IMG/VR virus record: IMGVR_UViG_3300044825_001821
Location: 62,001-126,000 of that record
Strand: one strand, 5' to 3'
Length of the DNA stretch: 64,000 nt
Origin: a virus
A model generated the notes under the pieces. That model searched no databases. It had not been told where the DNA came from and worked only from the letters and a program-made list of their open reading frames with translations. Of the stretch, positions 1 through 6,918 are shown one piece after another. The translations under genes were made by a program, and so were the position numbers. Positions within the stretch are counted from its first letter, which is position 1. Every line of letters starts with the position of its first letter.

Positions 1-2
1 AA

Positions 3-143
3 GATAACCCGAAACTATCACACATGGTAGATGGACCCAATCACACATACCAATGTGATTATGATGGTATGAATAAAGTATATGATCGCATGGATAACGG
101 TTTTCGTTTGTTTGGAAAATATTACAGAGGACTTTGGGACTAA
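3..143 (+). CDS. C-terminal fragment of an unknown protein, cut by the window start
   Basis: One frame is open from base 3 to the TAA at 141-143 and gives 46 residues ending in FRLFGKYYRGLWD. No start lies in the window, so this is the 3' end of an upstream gene. The stop is followed after one base by the ATG of the next gene, the tight packing usual in this genome. I do not recognise the family. The aromatic, charged tail looks like real coding sequence, but the fragment is too short for a functional claim. Confidence 0.55.
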   Translation, partial: DNPKLSHMVDGPNHTYQCDYDGMNKVYDRMDNGFRLFGKYYRGLWD

Positions 144-144
144 C

Positions 145-309
145 ATGAAGTCGGAAGATAAACAATCATTTGAAGATTGGTTTGATAAATTACCTAAAGA
201 TATCTTTCTTGCACACAAAGAAAAGATGGAGTATGCTTGGCAAGAAGCGATAAGATATGAACAAAGTAAACCGGTGCGAACTTATCGTTGGGATGGAGTT
301 CTCAGATAA
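145..309 (+). CDS. Small hypothetical protein (54 aa)
   Basis: The frame is open further upstream (first ATG at 82), but that part overlaps the preceding gene in another frame. The ATG at 145, just after that gene's stop and behind an AGAGGA stretch at about 125-130, is the better start. The product is a charged helical peptide beginning MKSEDKQSFEDWFDKL, with several Trp, Tyr and Lys residues and no signal or membrane segment. No family is recognised. A late-promoter-like CTAAATA follows its stop directly. Confidence 0.5.
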   Translation: MKSEDKQSFEDWFDKLPKDIFLAHKEKMEYAWQEAIRYEQSKPVRTYRWDGVLR

Positions 310-316
310 CTAAATA
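310..316 (+). promoter_or_regulatory. Late-promoter-like motif CTAAATA
   Basis: CTAAATA lies 56 bases before the ATG at 372. The same heptamer, or TATAAATA, precedes several other genes here (41325, 43550, 44041, 50416, 59882). T4 late promoters are TATAAATA, read by the gp55/gp33/gp45 system. This copy is less certain than the others because a long inverted repeat lies between it and the gene. Confidence 0.4.
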
Positions 317-318
317 AG

Positions 319-351
319 TATACTGGCATCACACACACAATCGCCAGTATA
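319..351. repeat. Perfect 9-bp inverted repeat in a gene leader
   Basis: TATACTGGC (319-327) is mirrored by GCCAGTATA (343-351) across a 15-base CA-rich loop. There is no T-run, so it is not a standard terminator. It sits between a late-promoter-like motif and the ribosome site of the next gene, where it could be an operator or an RNA hairpin affecting translation. Confidence 0.5.
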
Positions 352-371
352 ACACACACAGGAGTAAACAC

Positions 372-644
372 ATGAGTAACTTAACACCGTTCGAGATTCG
401 TCTTGAACTTCTTAAAATGGCCAAAGAACTTTTATTGGAAGATTTTGTTGCCAATAAAGAACGGCTAATCAATGAATGGCAAGTAAAGGTAGAGTCCGCT
501 AAACTAAACGGACAAGCAATACCTGATCATCCAGCCTTTCCAACTTATCCCTCAGAAACAGAAATCATCAACAAGGCACAAGCTTTGAATGGATTCGTTT
601 CAAATATTTCAGCAGAAAAGACACAGAGCAAAAAGTCTGCCTGA
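372..644 (+). CDS. Conserved-looking hypothetical protein (90 aa)
   Basis: The start is supported by a GGAG ribosome site in the leader. The protein starts MSNLTPFEIRLELLKMAKEL, then a long amphipathic helix, a proline-rich stretch near residues 50-62 (DHPAFPTYPSE) and a Lys/Ser-rich tail. There is no signal peptide or membrane segment. It stands alone between two hairpins. I do not recognise a characterised family. Similar helical proteins of about 90 residues are common near replication genes of marine T4-like phages, which is general impression rather than evidence of role. Confidence 0.6.
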   Translation: MSNLTPFEIRLELLKMAKELLLEDFVANKERLINEWQVKVESAKLNGQAIPDHPAFPTYPSETEIINKAQALNGFVSNISAEKTQSKKSA

Positions 645-651
645 CGGGAAC

Positions 652-671
652 GAGGATGCTTGAGCATCCTC
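652..671 (+). terminator. Short perfect hairpin between genes, no U-tract
   Basis: GAGGATGC (652-659) pairs with GCATCCTC (664-671) around a TTGA loop, eight perfect pairs. It starts eight bases after a stop codon and ends just before the ribosome site of the hydrolase gene. The lack of a T-run argues against a strong intrinsic terminator. It may be an RNA processing or mRNA-stability hairpin. Confidence 0.45.
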
Positions 672-690
672 CTAACTTATAGGAGAAATA

Positions 691-1242
691 ATGCGTTACA
701 TTACACTATTCATTTGTAGTATCTTTGCAGTATTTGTATTATACGTAGGTCATGCGGCAGCAAATATTCGTATACCAATTACACCACAAGTCGAATTACA
801 AGACTTAACGCCATATGCACGTGCAGAGGTCGAGTGCCTTGCACAAAACATGTATTTTGAAGCAGGTTTGGAACCAAAATTAGGTCAACTTGCTGTAGCA
901 TTTGTTACACACAACAGGGTGCAGTCGGGTGTTTTTCCAGATACCTATTGTGGCGTAGTCAAACAAAAAGTCGGTACTGTTTGTCAATTCTCATGGGTAT
1001 GTGAGAATCGTCCTAAAGATATGATGCGAAAAGGCCTCTTGACAATAGAGAGCAATTCGTTGTATAATAATATTACTGAGTTAGCGTTGGCGTTTTATCT
1101 TTATACTGAAAAGTTTAAAGACCCCACAAAAGGTGCTTTGTTCTTTCATGCTGACTACGTAAAACCGGGTTGGAATAATATGAGGTACACTGCACAAATC
1201 GGCAGACATTTATTCTACAATAAGGCAAAAAAGAGTTCATGA
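691..1242 (+). CDS. SleB/CwlJ-type cell wall hydrolase with N-terminal signal/anchor
   Basis: Peptidoglycan hydrolase of the Hydrolase_2 (SleB) family, likely a lysis enzyme. Residues 1-24 form a hydrophobic signal peptide or signal anchor (MRYITLFICSIFAVFVLYVG). The catalytic region begins near residue 45 with CLAQNMYFEAG, where E57 matches the conserved acid of the family. It continues through a Cys-containing CQFSW block near 100 and the family's GALFFHADYVKPGW block near 147-160. The family is known for lytic cleavage of cortex or murein glycan. The leader suggests export by the host Sec system without needing a classical holin. A GGAG site precedes the ATG, and its stop overlaps the frame of the next small membrane gene. 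Family call is strong; a role in host lysis is inference. Confidence 0.85.
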   Translation: MRYITLFICSIFAVFVLYVGHAAANIRIPITPQVELQDLTPYARAEVECLAQNMYFEAGLEPKLGQLAVAFVTHNRVQSGVFPDTYCGVVKQKVGTVCQFSWVCENRPKDMMRKGLLTIESNSLYNNITELALAFYLYTEKFKDPTKGALFFHADYVKPGWNNMRYTAQIGRHLFYNKAKKSS

Positions 1243-1274
1243 GTATTTTATCAAACAAAAAGGAGAAGGTGATT

Positions 1275-1493
1275 ATGGAAAAGGGATTGAGTAGTACAAC
1301 CACAATATCAATCACTGTGGTTTTACTTTCAATCGTTGTTGCGATATGTTGGTATGGTCTGAATGATCGAAGGCTTATGGCAGCAAATATTGAAAACGCT
1401 ATCGCAAAGGGAATCGATCCTCTAACGGTAAGATGTTCATATGCCAAGAGTGATGATATAGTTTGTATTGCACACGCTGCAAATCGTAAATAA
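1275..1493 (+). CDS. Small single-span membrane protein (72 aa) beside the hydrolase
   Basis: The frame is open from 1239, but the ATG at 1275 sits right behind AGGAGAAGG and is preferred. The product has one hydrophobic helix at about residues 9-26 (ISITVVLLSIVVAICWYG) followed by a soluble tail with two cysteines (VRCSYAKSDDIVCIAHA). It lies directly after the SleB-type hydrolase. By position and topology it could be a holin- or spanin-like partner, or a protein altering the membrane. No sequence family was recognised, so the lysis role is only a suggestion. Confidence 0.6.
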   Translation: MEKGLSSTTTISITVVLLSIVVAICWYGLNDRRLMAANIENAIAKGIDPLTVRCSYAKSDDIVCIAHAANRK

Positions 1494-1506
1494 AGGAGAT
1501 TATATA

Positions 1507-2031
1507 ATGAGTCATTATGACGATTACAATGAGAAACACAGTTTTACATTTCGATTTGATTCGAATGATGGAGAAGTTCATTTGGAAATGAGCGTCAATG
1601 AACTATACATTCAAGATGTTCTTGATCGATTTAGAGAATTTTTATTGGGGTGTGGTTATCAAGTTAATGGAGAAATTGATATTGTCGAATACAATTCTGA
1701 ACAAGATCATGATAGTGGTTATACTTTAACTGAGCCACCAAAACATGAGCCTAAGTTTGACTTCAGTAATGTACCAAACAACAATTGGCCATTTGGTTCA
1801 CTAAAACCTGAACCGATTCCTGCATTGACTACTGCTGACTTATCAGGAATCACTGTAACTGATTTGTCTACGTTGACAACTCATTCTTATGGTGATTGGT
1901 CTGGTGTCAACAAATATGCAACTATGGCACCTTTGACATCTGAGCAAATCTATTCTTGGTCAACTGAAATGCCAGGCACAATTGGTGGTGCTAAAGTTTC
2001 ACGTGGAAATTACGGTAACGATGCCTACTAA
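1507..2031 (+). CDS. Hypothetical protein, acidic (174 aa)
   Basis: An upstream in-frame ATG exists at 1468, but the ATG at 1507 follows AAAGGAG at ideal spacing and avoids overlap with the membrane gene. The N-terminal ~65 residues (HSFTFRFDSNDGEVHLEMS...GYQVNGEIDIVE) look like a compact alpha/beta fold. The rest is Pro/Thr/Ser-rich, with repeated hydroxy residues, and is probably flexible. No known family is recognised. The last 11 bases overlap the start of gp33, so the two may be translationally coupled. Confidence 0.6.
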   Translation: MSHYDDYNEKHSFTFRFDSNDGEVHLEMSVNELYIQDVLDRFREFLLGCGYQVNGEIDIVEYNSEQDHDSGYTLTEPPKHEPKFDFSNVPNNNWPFGSLKPEPIPALTTADLSGITVTDLSTLTTHSYGDWSGVNKYATMAPLTSEQIYSWSTEMPGTIGGAKVSRGNYGNDAY

Positions 2032-2245
2032 AGATGAAATGCTGAAGTTTTCTTTACAGATTGAACGGTTGGTAGCCAATACAGATTACACATATCTTGA
2101 GGCTATCACCGAACACTGTAAAGAAACTGGTTTGGAGTTAGAGGTTGCTGCTTCACTCATCACACCAAATCTCAAATCAAAAATACATGAGCAAGCAGAG
2201 CGTTTGAATATGTTAAAAGTGAAAGGTAATCGTTTACCGATATGA
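2021..2245 (+). CDS. 33: gp33-like late-transcription co-activator
   Basis: A 74-residue protein starting MPTKDEMLKFSLQIERLV and ending LNMLKVKGNRLPI. Size, the mid-protein CKETGLELEVAASLI block, the final LPI and the position directly before gp59 fit the gp33 proteins of T4-like phages. In T4, gp33 bridges the host RNA polymerase flap and the gp45 clamp to activate late promoters. An in-frame ATG at 1982 exists, but the ATG at 2021 limits the overlap and gives the family's usual N terminus. The ATGA overlap with gp59 suggests coupling. Late-promoter motifs before many structural genes agree with the role. The call is from recalled family resemblance and context. Confidence 0.7.
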   Translation: MPTKDEMLKFSLQIERLVANTDYTYLEAITEHCKETGLELEVAASLITPNLKSKIHEQAERLNMLKVKGNRLPI

Positions 2246-2865
2246 CAGGTTATGAAGCATTTTGTTTATACACTTCTCTCAAACTTCATTTCAATTCCGA
2301 TTCTTACGATTACTTTAAGTATAATGGTAAGGTAAATACGAGTATTGATGCATTTGAGAACCGCAAGGACAAATATCATTTCTATAAACTGAGTCGGAGA
2401 TTTGCCAATGCTGACCAAGGCCGAGATTTTATTGTTGCTAATCTTGTGTATGATTCTAATGTTTGGATTGGACATTTATTAACAGAAGAATCCGATCTTG
2501 AGTATCGCAAACGTCAAAAATATGTTCAATCATTGACATACACATTCAACGGTGAAATTGATATTCTATTTCATGATGAACCTAAAGGCGCTAATGAATA
2601 TTTCATCGTGCATGATGGTGAGTATCCAAAATTATTGACACGACATTTACAGGGTGATATTTCTCTTGAAACGATGTGTATTCTAAACAAGATACTTAAC
2701 TTTCTACCACGATGGGATAAACAAATTACAGATACAATTCATTACCCTACAGTCAGTCGCACGATGAAAAAATATTCACCGTTCATGAAATACGATGTAA
2801 CAAAATACAAACTTTTATTGAGAAATGCATACGATCATTATGAAAATACAGAAAATATATCTTGA
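2242..2865 (+). CDS. 59: gp59-like loader of the replicative helicase
   Basis: 207 residues beginning MTGYEAFCLYTSLKLHF, the characteristic N terminus of T4 gp59. That protein loads gp41 helicase on gp32-coated forked DNA. The length is close to T4's 217. The two-domain helical pattern, with basic C-terminal helices (TMKKYSPFMKYDVTKYKLL) that would contact DNA, is seen. It overlaps gp33 by four bases and the nucleotidase frame at its 3' end, and lies two genes before gp32, its functional partner. Confidence is high from the N-terminal signature and gene order. Confidence 0.88.
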   Translation: MTGYEAFCLYTSLKLHFNSDSYDYFKYNGKVNTSIDAFENRKDKYHFYKLSRRFANADQGRDFIVANLVYDSNVWIGHLLTEESDLEYRKRQKYVQSLTYTFNGEIDILFHDEPKGANEYFIVHDGEYPKLLTRHLQGDISLETMCILNKILNFLPRWDKQITDTIHYPTVSRTMKKYSPFMKYDVTKYKLLLRNAYDHYENTENIS

Positions 2866-3382
2866 TATGGACGGAGTTCTTTGTGACTTCTATAAAAGAT
2901 ACAAAGAAGTTTTCGATGTAGATTTACTAGCAAAACGTCCACATGGTGAAAAGATTACATTGGAGTGGAATCAATTTGTTGAAGGTAAACATTTTGAAAA
3001 TCTTGATTGGCATCCAGGTGGTAAAGAACTGTTGAAGTATATCATCTCACTTGATATACCTGTAGAGATTCTTTCATCTTCTGGTGGTCATAAACATCAT
3101 GAAGAAGTAAAGAAGCAGAAAAAGGTCTGGCTGAAAAGACATCACATTGACTTTACAGCCAATATCGTACCTGGTCGTAAATTAAAAGCTACCTATGCAA
3201 AACCAGATATCATTCTTATCGATGATACCAATGATGTGATTGATGATTTTAATATGGCAGGCGGCATAGGCATTCTTCACAAAGATACGGCTAAAACGAT
3301 AAAAATCGTGCAATCTATTCTTGACGACACATATATAAAAGTATATAATGAATCATGTGAACAAGATGCACATACAAACTAA
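2840..3382 (+). CDS. HAD-superfamily nucleotidase, 5'(3')-deoxyribonucleotidase-like
   Basis: The start at 2840 gives MKIQKIYLDMDGVLCDF, with HAD motif I (D9 nucleophile and D11 acid/base) at the usual distance from the N terminus. The earlier ATG at 2825 is less likely. Motif II serines follow in EILSSSGGH, and motif IV acids in DIILIDDTNDVI. The ~180-residue length and small cap fit the NT5C-type deoxyribonucleotidases found in phages, which dephosphorylate nucleoside monophosphates. It overlaps the end of gp59 by 26 bases. A role in nucleotide recycling or DNA modification precursor balance is inference. Its 3' end also carries the probable promoter of gp32. Confidence 0.8.
   Translation: MKIQKIYLDMDGVLCDFYKRYKEVFDVDLLAKRPHGEKITLEWNQFVEGKHFENLDWHPGGKELLKYIISLDIPVEILSSSGGHKHHEEVKKQKKVWLKRHHIDFTANIVPGRKLKATYAKPDIILIDDTNDVIDDFNMAGGIGILHKDTAKTIKIVQSILDDTYIKVYNESCEQDAHTN
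3321..3349 (+). promoter_or_regulatory. Sigma70-type promoter for gp32
   Basis: TTGACG (3321-3326) and TATAAT (3344-3349) are separated by exactly 17 bases, a near-perfect host vegetative promoter. It lies inside the end of the nucleotidase gene, 58 bases before the gp32 ATG. This would let gp32 be made independently of the upstream genes and of late factors. Confidence 0.65.
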
Positions 3383-3406
3383 TACTAACTTATACGAGGT
3401 AATAAC

Positions 3407-4267
3407 ATGGCAGATTTTTCTTCTCTCAAACGCAATCGCAATTCGTTCGACAAACTAACGAAAGCGATTGAATCAATCAATACCCCCGCAGAAGGTTCCA
3501 AAGAAGATGATCGCTTCTGGCAACCAGAAGTAGATAAAGCAGGAAATGGTATGGCAGTTATTCGTTTTCTACCTGCACCAGCAGTAGATGGTGATGATGC
3601 ACTGCCTTGGGTACGAGTATTCAATCATGGCTTCCAAGGTCCCGGTGGCTGGTACATTGAGAACTCACTCACAACTCTTAATCAGAAAGACCCAGTATCA
3701 GAATACAACTCTGTGCTGTGGAACTCTGGTATTGAAGCAAACAAAGAAATTGCACGTAAGCAGAAACGCCGTTTGACATACATTGCAAATGTGTTGATTG
3801 TTTCTGATCCTAAGAATCCAGAAAACGAAGGCCAAATCAAACTGTACAAGTTCGGTAAGAAAATCTTTGATAAACTTACTGAAGCAATGAATCCACAGTT
3901 TGAAGATGAAAAGGCAATCAATCCTTTTGACTTCTGGGAAGGCGCAAACTTCAAAATCAAGATTCGTCAAGTTGAAGGTTATCGTAACTATGACAAGTCT
4001 GAGTTTGAAAAACCATCTGCGTTATCTGATGATGATGCTAAACTTGAAGAAATGTGGAAAAGAGAATACTCACTCAAAGAGTTTCTTGATCCTAAGCACT
4101 TCAAACCATATGATGTGTTGAAAGCAAAACTTGATAAGGTGTTGGGTCTTGATGGTGCAGCACCAGTTTCAAAGACTAAGGCAGTCGATGAAAACTTTGT
4201 ACCAAAAACTTCACCAGACCTTGATGATGAAGAACTTGATTATTTCAAGAGTTTAGCAGAAGATTAA
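3407..4267 (+). CDS. 32: gp32 single-stranded DNA-binding protein (zinc-less form)
   Basis: 286 residues (T4: 301). The basic N terminus SSLKRNRNSF resembles the cooperativity (LAST) segment. The core shows NHGFQGPGGWYIE, the conserved ENEGQIKLYKFGKKIFDK block and FWEGANFKIKIRQVEGYRNYD, all matching T4 gp32. The tail is acidic (DLDDEELDYFKSLAED), the segment used to bind gp59 and polymerase. The histidine of T4's zinc site is kept, but the three zinc cysteines are absent and the whole protein has no cysteine. It is flanked by a sigma70-type promoter upstream and an intrinsic terminator downstream, so it is a separately controlled, probably highly expressed gene. Confidence 0.93.
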   Translation: MADFSSLKRNRNSFDKLTKAIESINTPAEGSKEDDRFWQPEVDKAGNGMAVIRFLPAPAVDGDDALPWVRVFNHGFQGPGGWYIENSLTTLNQKDPVSEYNSVLWNSGIEANKEIARKQKRRLTYIANVLIVSDPKNPENEGQIKLYKFGKKIFDKLTEAMNPQFEDEKAINPFDFWEGANFKIKIRQVEGYRNYDKSEFEKPSALSDDDAKLEEMWKREYSLKEFLDPKHFKPYDVLKAKLDKVLGLDGAAPVSKTKAVDENFVPKTSPDLDDEELDYFKSLAED

Positions 4268-4294
4268 ATCCTCCTTTATCTTAATCAACTGCGG

Positions 4295-4318
4295 CGCCAC
4301 CTTCGGGTGGCGTTTTTT
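4295..4318 (+). terminator. Intrinsic terminator after gp32 (UUCG loop)
   Basis: CGCCACC (4295-4301) and GGTGGCG (4306-4312) form seven pairs closed by a TTCG tetraloop, followed by six Ts (4313-4318). It ends plus-strand transcription where it meets the minus-strand tail block. The T-run overlaps the stop codon of the convergent gene. There is no T-run in the reverse direction. Confidence 0.92.
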
Positions 4319-6917
4319 ATGCGTATTGACGATTGAGTAATGCTGCTAAAACTTTTTCGTTAGTTTCTTGTATGTTGGATGGAGTTGAAGTTTTGTTTTC
4401 AACTTTATTTGCAATAATCGTTGAAGAGAAGTTTAAGAAAGAGCCACCTTTGTTTGTTTCATCTTCTAAGTTTCTCATTGCCGTTCTCATTTCTTCCGAC
4501 ATCAATCCTAGCTTACCACCTGTCATTTGATCAAGTGCAGCCATGCCTTTGGTTAGATCAGCAAACATACTACCAGCAATAGTTTGTTTCTCTTCTTTTT
4601 CTTGCTCTGCTACTCTGACATCATTAGCATTTGCCGCTGGCATTGTAAATGGTGTACCCTCTGCTGGCGCAGCATCTTTTGCCATAGCAGTCAAAGGCAT
4701 ATTTGGGTATAACCCTCTATATTTGTCTGCCGCTTCTTTTGATTTAAATTGAACATGAATGTGTGGTCCAGTTGCCTTTGATGAAGGATTGTTCAGTTCA
4801 TCTATAACTGAAAAATCAGCGGCAGTTAAACCTTTTTCTTTTAGATGATTTCTTACCGCTTCTGCTGCTCTAGCATATTCTGCTGAACCACCATTAACTG
4901 TGAAGTCAATAGCAAGACCTGCCGCATGTTTTGAACCGGGTGAAACTCTATTGTGAAAAGCATCATCAAAGGCAGTAAACTTATTAAAACCAGGAACAAG
5001 ACTCATTAAGTTTTGTGCCAAAATATCTGTTCCAGCTTCGTGTTGTTTTGCTGAAACATCACCTTGTTTCATTTTTGCTTGAACCGCTGCCGTTGCTTCA
5101 TAAGAATATCCAGCCATTGTTCTTTCTGGTGTGGTGCTTTCAGGACCAGCCATTTCTCTTTGTTTTGCTAAAACTTGAGATGCAGAAGATGGCGCTGGTG
5201 TTGATGGTGCCGAAGCTTCTGGTGATTTTGAAACAGCACTTGGTGCTGGTGCTGGTGCGGCAGTTGGTGTTGGTGATGGAGGTTCCTGTACTGTACCTCC
5301 TGTCTCTTGTTTTTCGGCAGCATCAATATCTGTTTGAAGGTCTTTTATTAAACCACCATCTTCATTTTCACCATCAGAAGAAACAAACAATAAATGATAA
5401 AGACTGTAAATGTCATATGCTGCCAAGCCCAACAACAAAGCATTAACAACCAAACTAAATCCTGCTGTTGCTGGTGCTGCTGCAAATGATGCTGCTTGTG
5501 CAGTAATAAATGCTGATAGTCTAGCGGCGGCTGCTGTACCAAATCTTTTGGTAAATGCAGTCATCACTTTGGTTTTTATTTTCGAATTCGTGGCCATTGC
5601 ACGAACTGTTCTTGCCACCTTTTCAGCATATGTTTTGATGTAATTTTTTGCTGACTCAAATCCTTTTTCCATTGAAACTAGAATGTTTTTTGCTTTACTT
5701 GATAACTTGTTCCATGTTTCGCCAGCAGAACTTTTTGCTCTTTGCCACCAACTTTTGGATTTTGGTGCTTCTTCTGAAGCCTCTCTTGCTGCTTTTATTT
5801 GATCTAAACGAGCGTTTCTAGAAGCCTTTCTATCTTGCATTTTTTCTTGTGTGCTACCAGGTCTTGTACGTTTGTCTGTTTTATCGGGAACATCAGGAAC
5901 GTCTGGTGTTACTGGTCCACAATCACAAGCACCTGGTTTACTAAAGTTTGCTGCACCAATTGCGGCACCCAATCTAATCATTTGAACTTTAAATGACATC
6001 ATGGCAACATAAAGTATAGCAGCTTCACCTATGAACTTTAAAATTTCTTCTGATATCTTTGCTTTTGTTCCATCTCTTGCAGTGTAGTCTAAATCCCATG
6101 CATTTCTAATTAATTGCATTAGGTTTACACCAATCGATCTTAGAGCATCAGAAAATCTTTGATCTTGTGTTAATGCGGCAAAAGAACTTGCAAGAATCGA
6201 TAATACGGGAACAATAACATCAATAATTTTTGTTACGAATTGTACCACACCATCTTTAATAGTATTGGTATTTTGTGAGAAAATTTCTGTCACAATTGAT
6301 GCAAGAGAACTTACCGAATCAAAAATTGCAGAAAAAACATTTTTGACGGTTCTTAAAATTGTGGCTACAATTTCACCATCACTGATTAATGTTTTAAATA
6401 TCTCAAAACTCTTCATCAAAGCATTACCAATGAAAGTAAATATTGATGATATTGTTTTATAAAAGGCTGCTTTTACTTCACTGTCTTGAAATAAAGATTT
6501 GACTAGTGTAATCGCAGATTTTGCTAAATCAATCAAGGCAGAAAATATCATGGCAATAAACTTACCAAGATATTGTCCTGCATCACTACTGAAGATTAAT
6601 TTGGCTATTCCAGCAACACCAAGAACCAAAAATAAACTACCTAAAACTCCAGCAATGTTTTTTAACATTGAAAAGAGGCCTGAGGTGTGATCGGCTATAG
6701 ACTTCTTTCTAGGGTCTATTTTTTCTAGCGTTACCTTAGCAAATTTTTGTCTGTAGGTAAGTTGTCTTTGTCTTGAAAATTCAGAGGTACGAATCGCACC
6801 TTCTTGTTTTTTAAGATGAACAAGTTTTACAAAACCAATTTTTATTGCCTCAAAGTCTTTTGCTATGACGGGCAATATTGATTTTAGGTCGCCTTTATTT
6901 GCTGCAATCGGTGTCAT
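4317..6917 (-). CDS. Tape-measure-like tail protein with C-terminal M15-type peptidase
   Basis: 866 residues. The N-terminal third is helical with hydrophobic stretches (for example GLFSMLKNIAGVLGSLFLVL near 80-100), as in phage tape measures. A Pro/Ala/Ser-rich linker follows near 535-580. A D-Ala-D-Ala peptidase module then shows HAAGLAID (H664, D671) and GPHIHVQF (H719, H721), the zinc ligands of the M15/VanY-like fold. The last part contains DQMTGGKLG, also present in the next protein; the two are paralogs with different hydrolase modules. It lies right after the GH24 paralog (stop and start one base apart). A probable role is tail-length control plus local murein cutting during DNA entry. 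A gp29-like identity is inference, since direct similarity to T4 gp29 cannot be shown here. Confidence 0.75.
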   Translation of the reverse strand: MTPIAANKGDLKSILPVIAKDFEAIKIGFVKLVHLKKQEGAIRTSEFSRQRQLTYRQKFAKVTLEKIDPRKKSIADHTSGLFSMLKNIAGVLGSLFLVLGVAGIAKLIFSSDAGQYLGKFIAMIFSALIDLAKSAITLVKSLFQDSEVKAAFYKTISSIFTFIGNALMKSFEIFKTLISDGEIVATILRTVKNVFSAIFDSVSSLASIVTEIFSQNTNTIKDGVVQFVTKIIDVIVPVLSILASSFAALTQDQRFSDALRSIGVNLMQLIRNAWDLDYTARDGTKAKISEEILKFIGEAAILYVAMMSFKVQMIRLGAAIGAANFSKPGACDCGPVTPDVPDVPDKTDKRTRPGSTQEKMQDRKASRNARLDQIKAAREASEEAPKSKSWWQRAKSSAGETWNKLSSKAKNILVSMEKGFESAKNYIKTYAEKVARTVRAMATNSKIKTKVMTAFTKRFGTAAAARLSAFITAQAASFAAAPATAGFSLVVNALLLGLAAYDIYSLYHLLFVSSDGENEDGGLIKDLQTDIDAAEKQETGGTVQEPPSPTPTAAPAPAPSAVSKSPEASAPSTPAPSSASQVLAKQREMAGPESTTPERTMAGYSYEATAAVQAKMKQGDVSAKQHEAGTDILAQNLMSLVPGFNKFTAFDDAFHNRVSPGSKHAAGLAIDFTVNGGSAEYARAAEAVRNHLKEKGLTAADFSVIDELNNPSSKATGPHIHVQFKSKEAADKYRGLYPNMPLTAMAKDAAPAEGTPFTMPAANANDVRVAEQEKEEKQTIAGSMFADLTKGMAALDQMTGGKLGLMSEEMRTAMRNLEDETNKGGSFLNFSSTIIANKVENKTSTPSNIQETNEKVLAALLNRQYA

Positions 6918-6918
6918 C

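Noticed and set aside
82-144. Longer start for the 54-residue gene
   Set aside because: It would overlap the upstream reading frame in another phase, while the ATG at 145 lies just after that stop with a ribosome-site-like AGAGGA.
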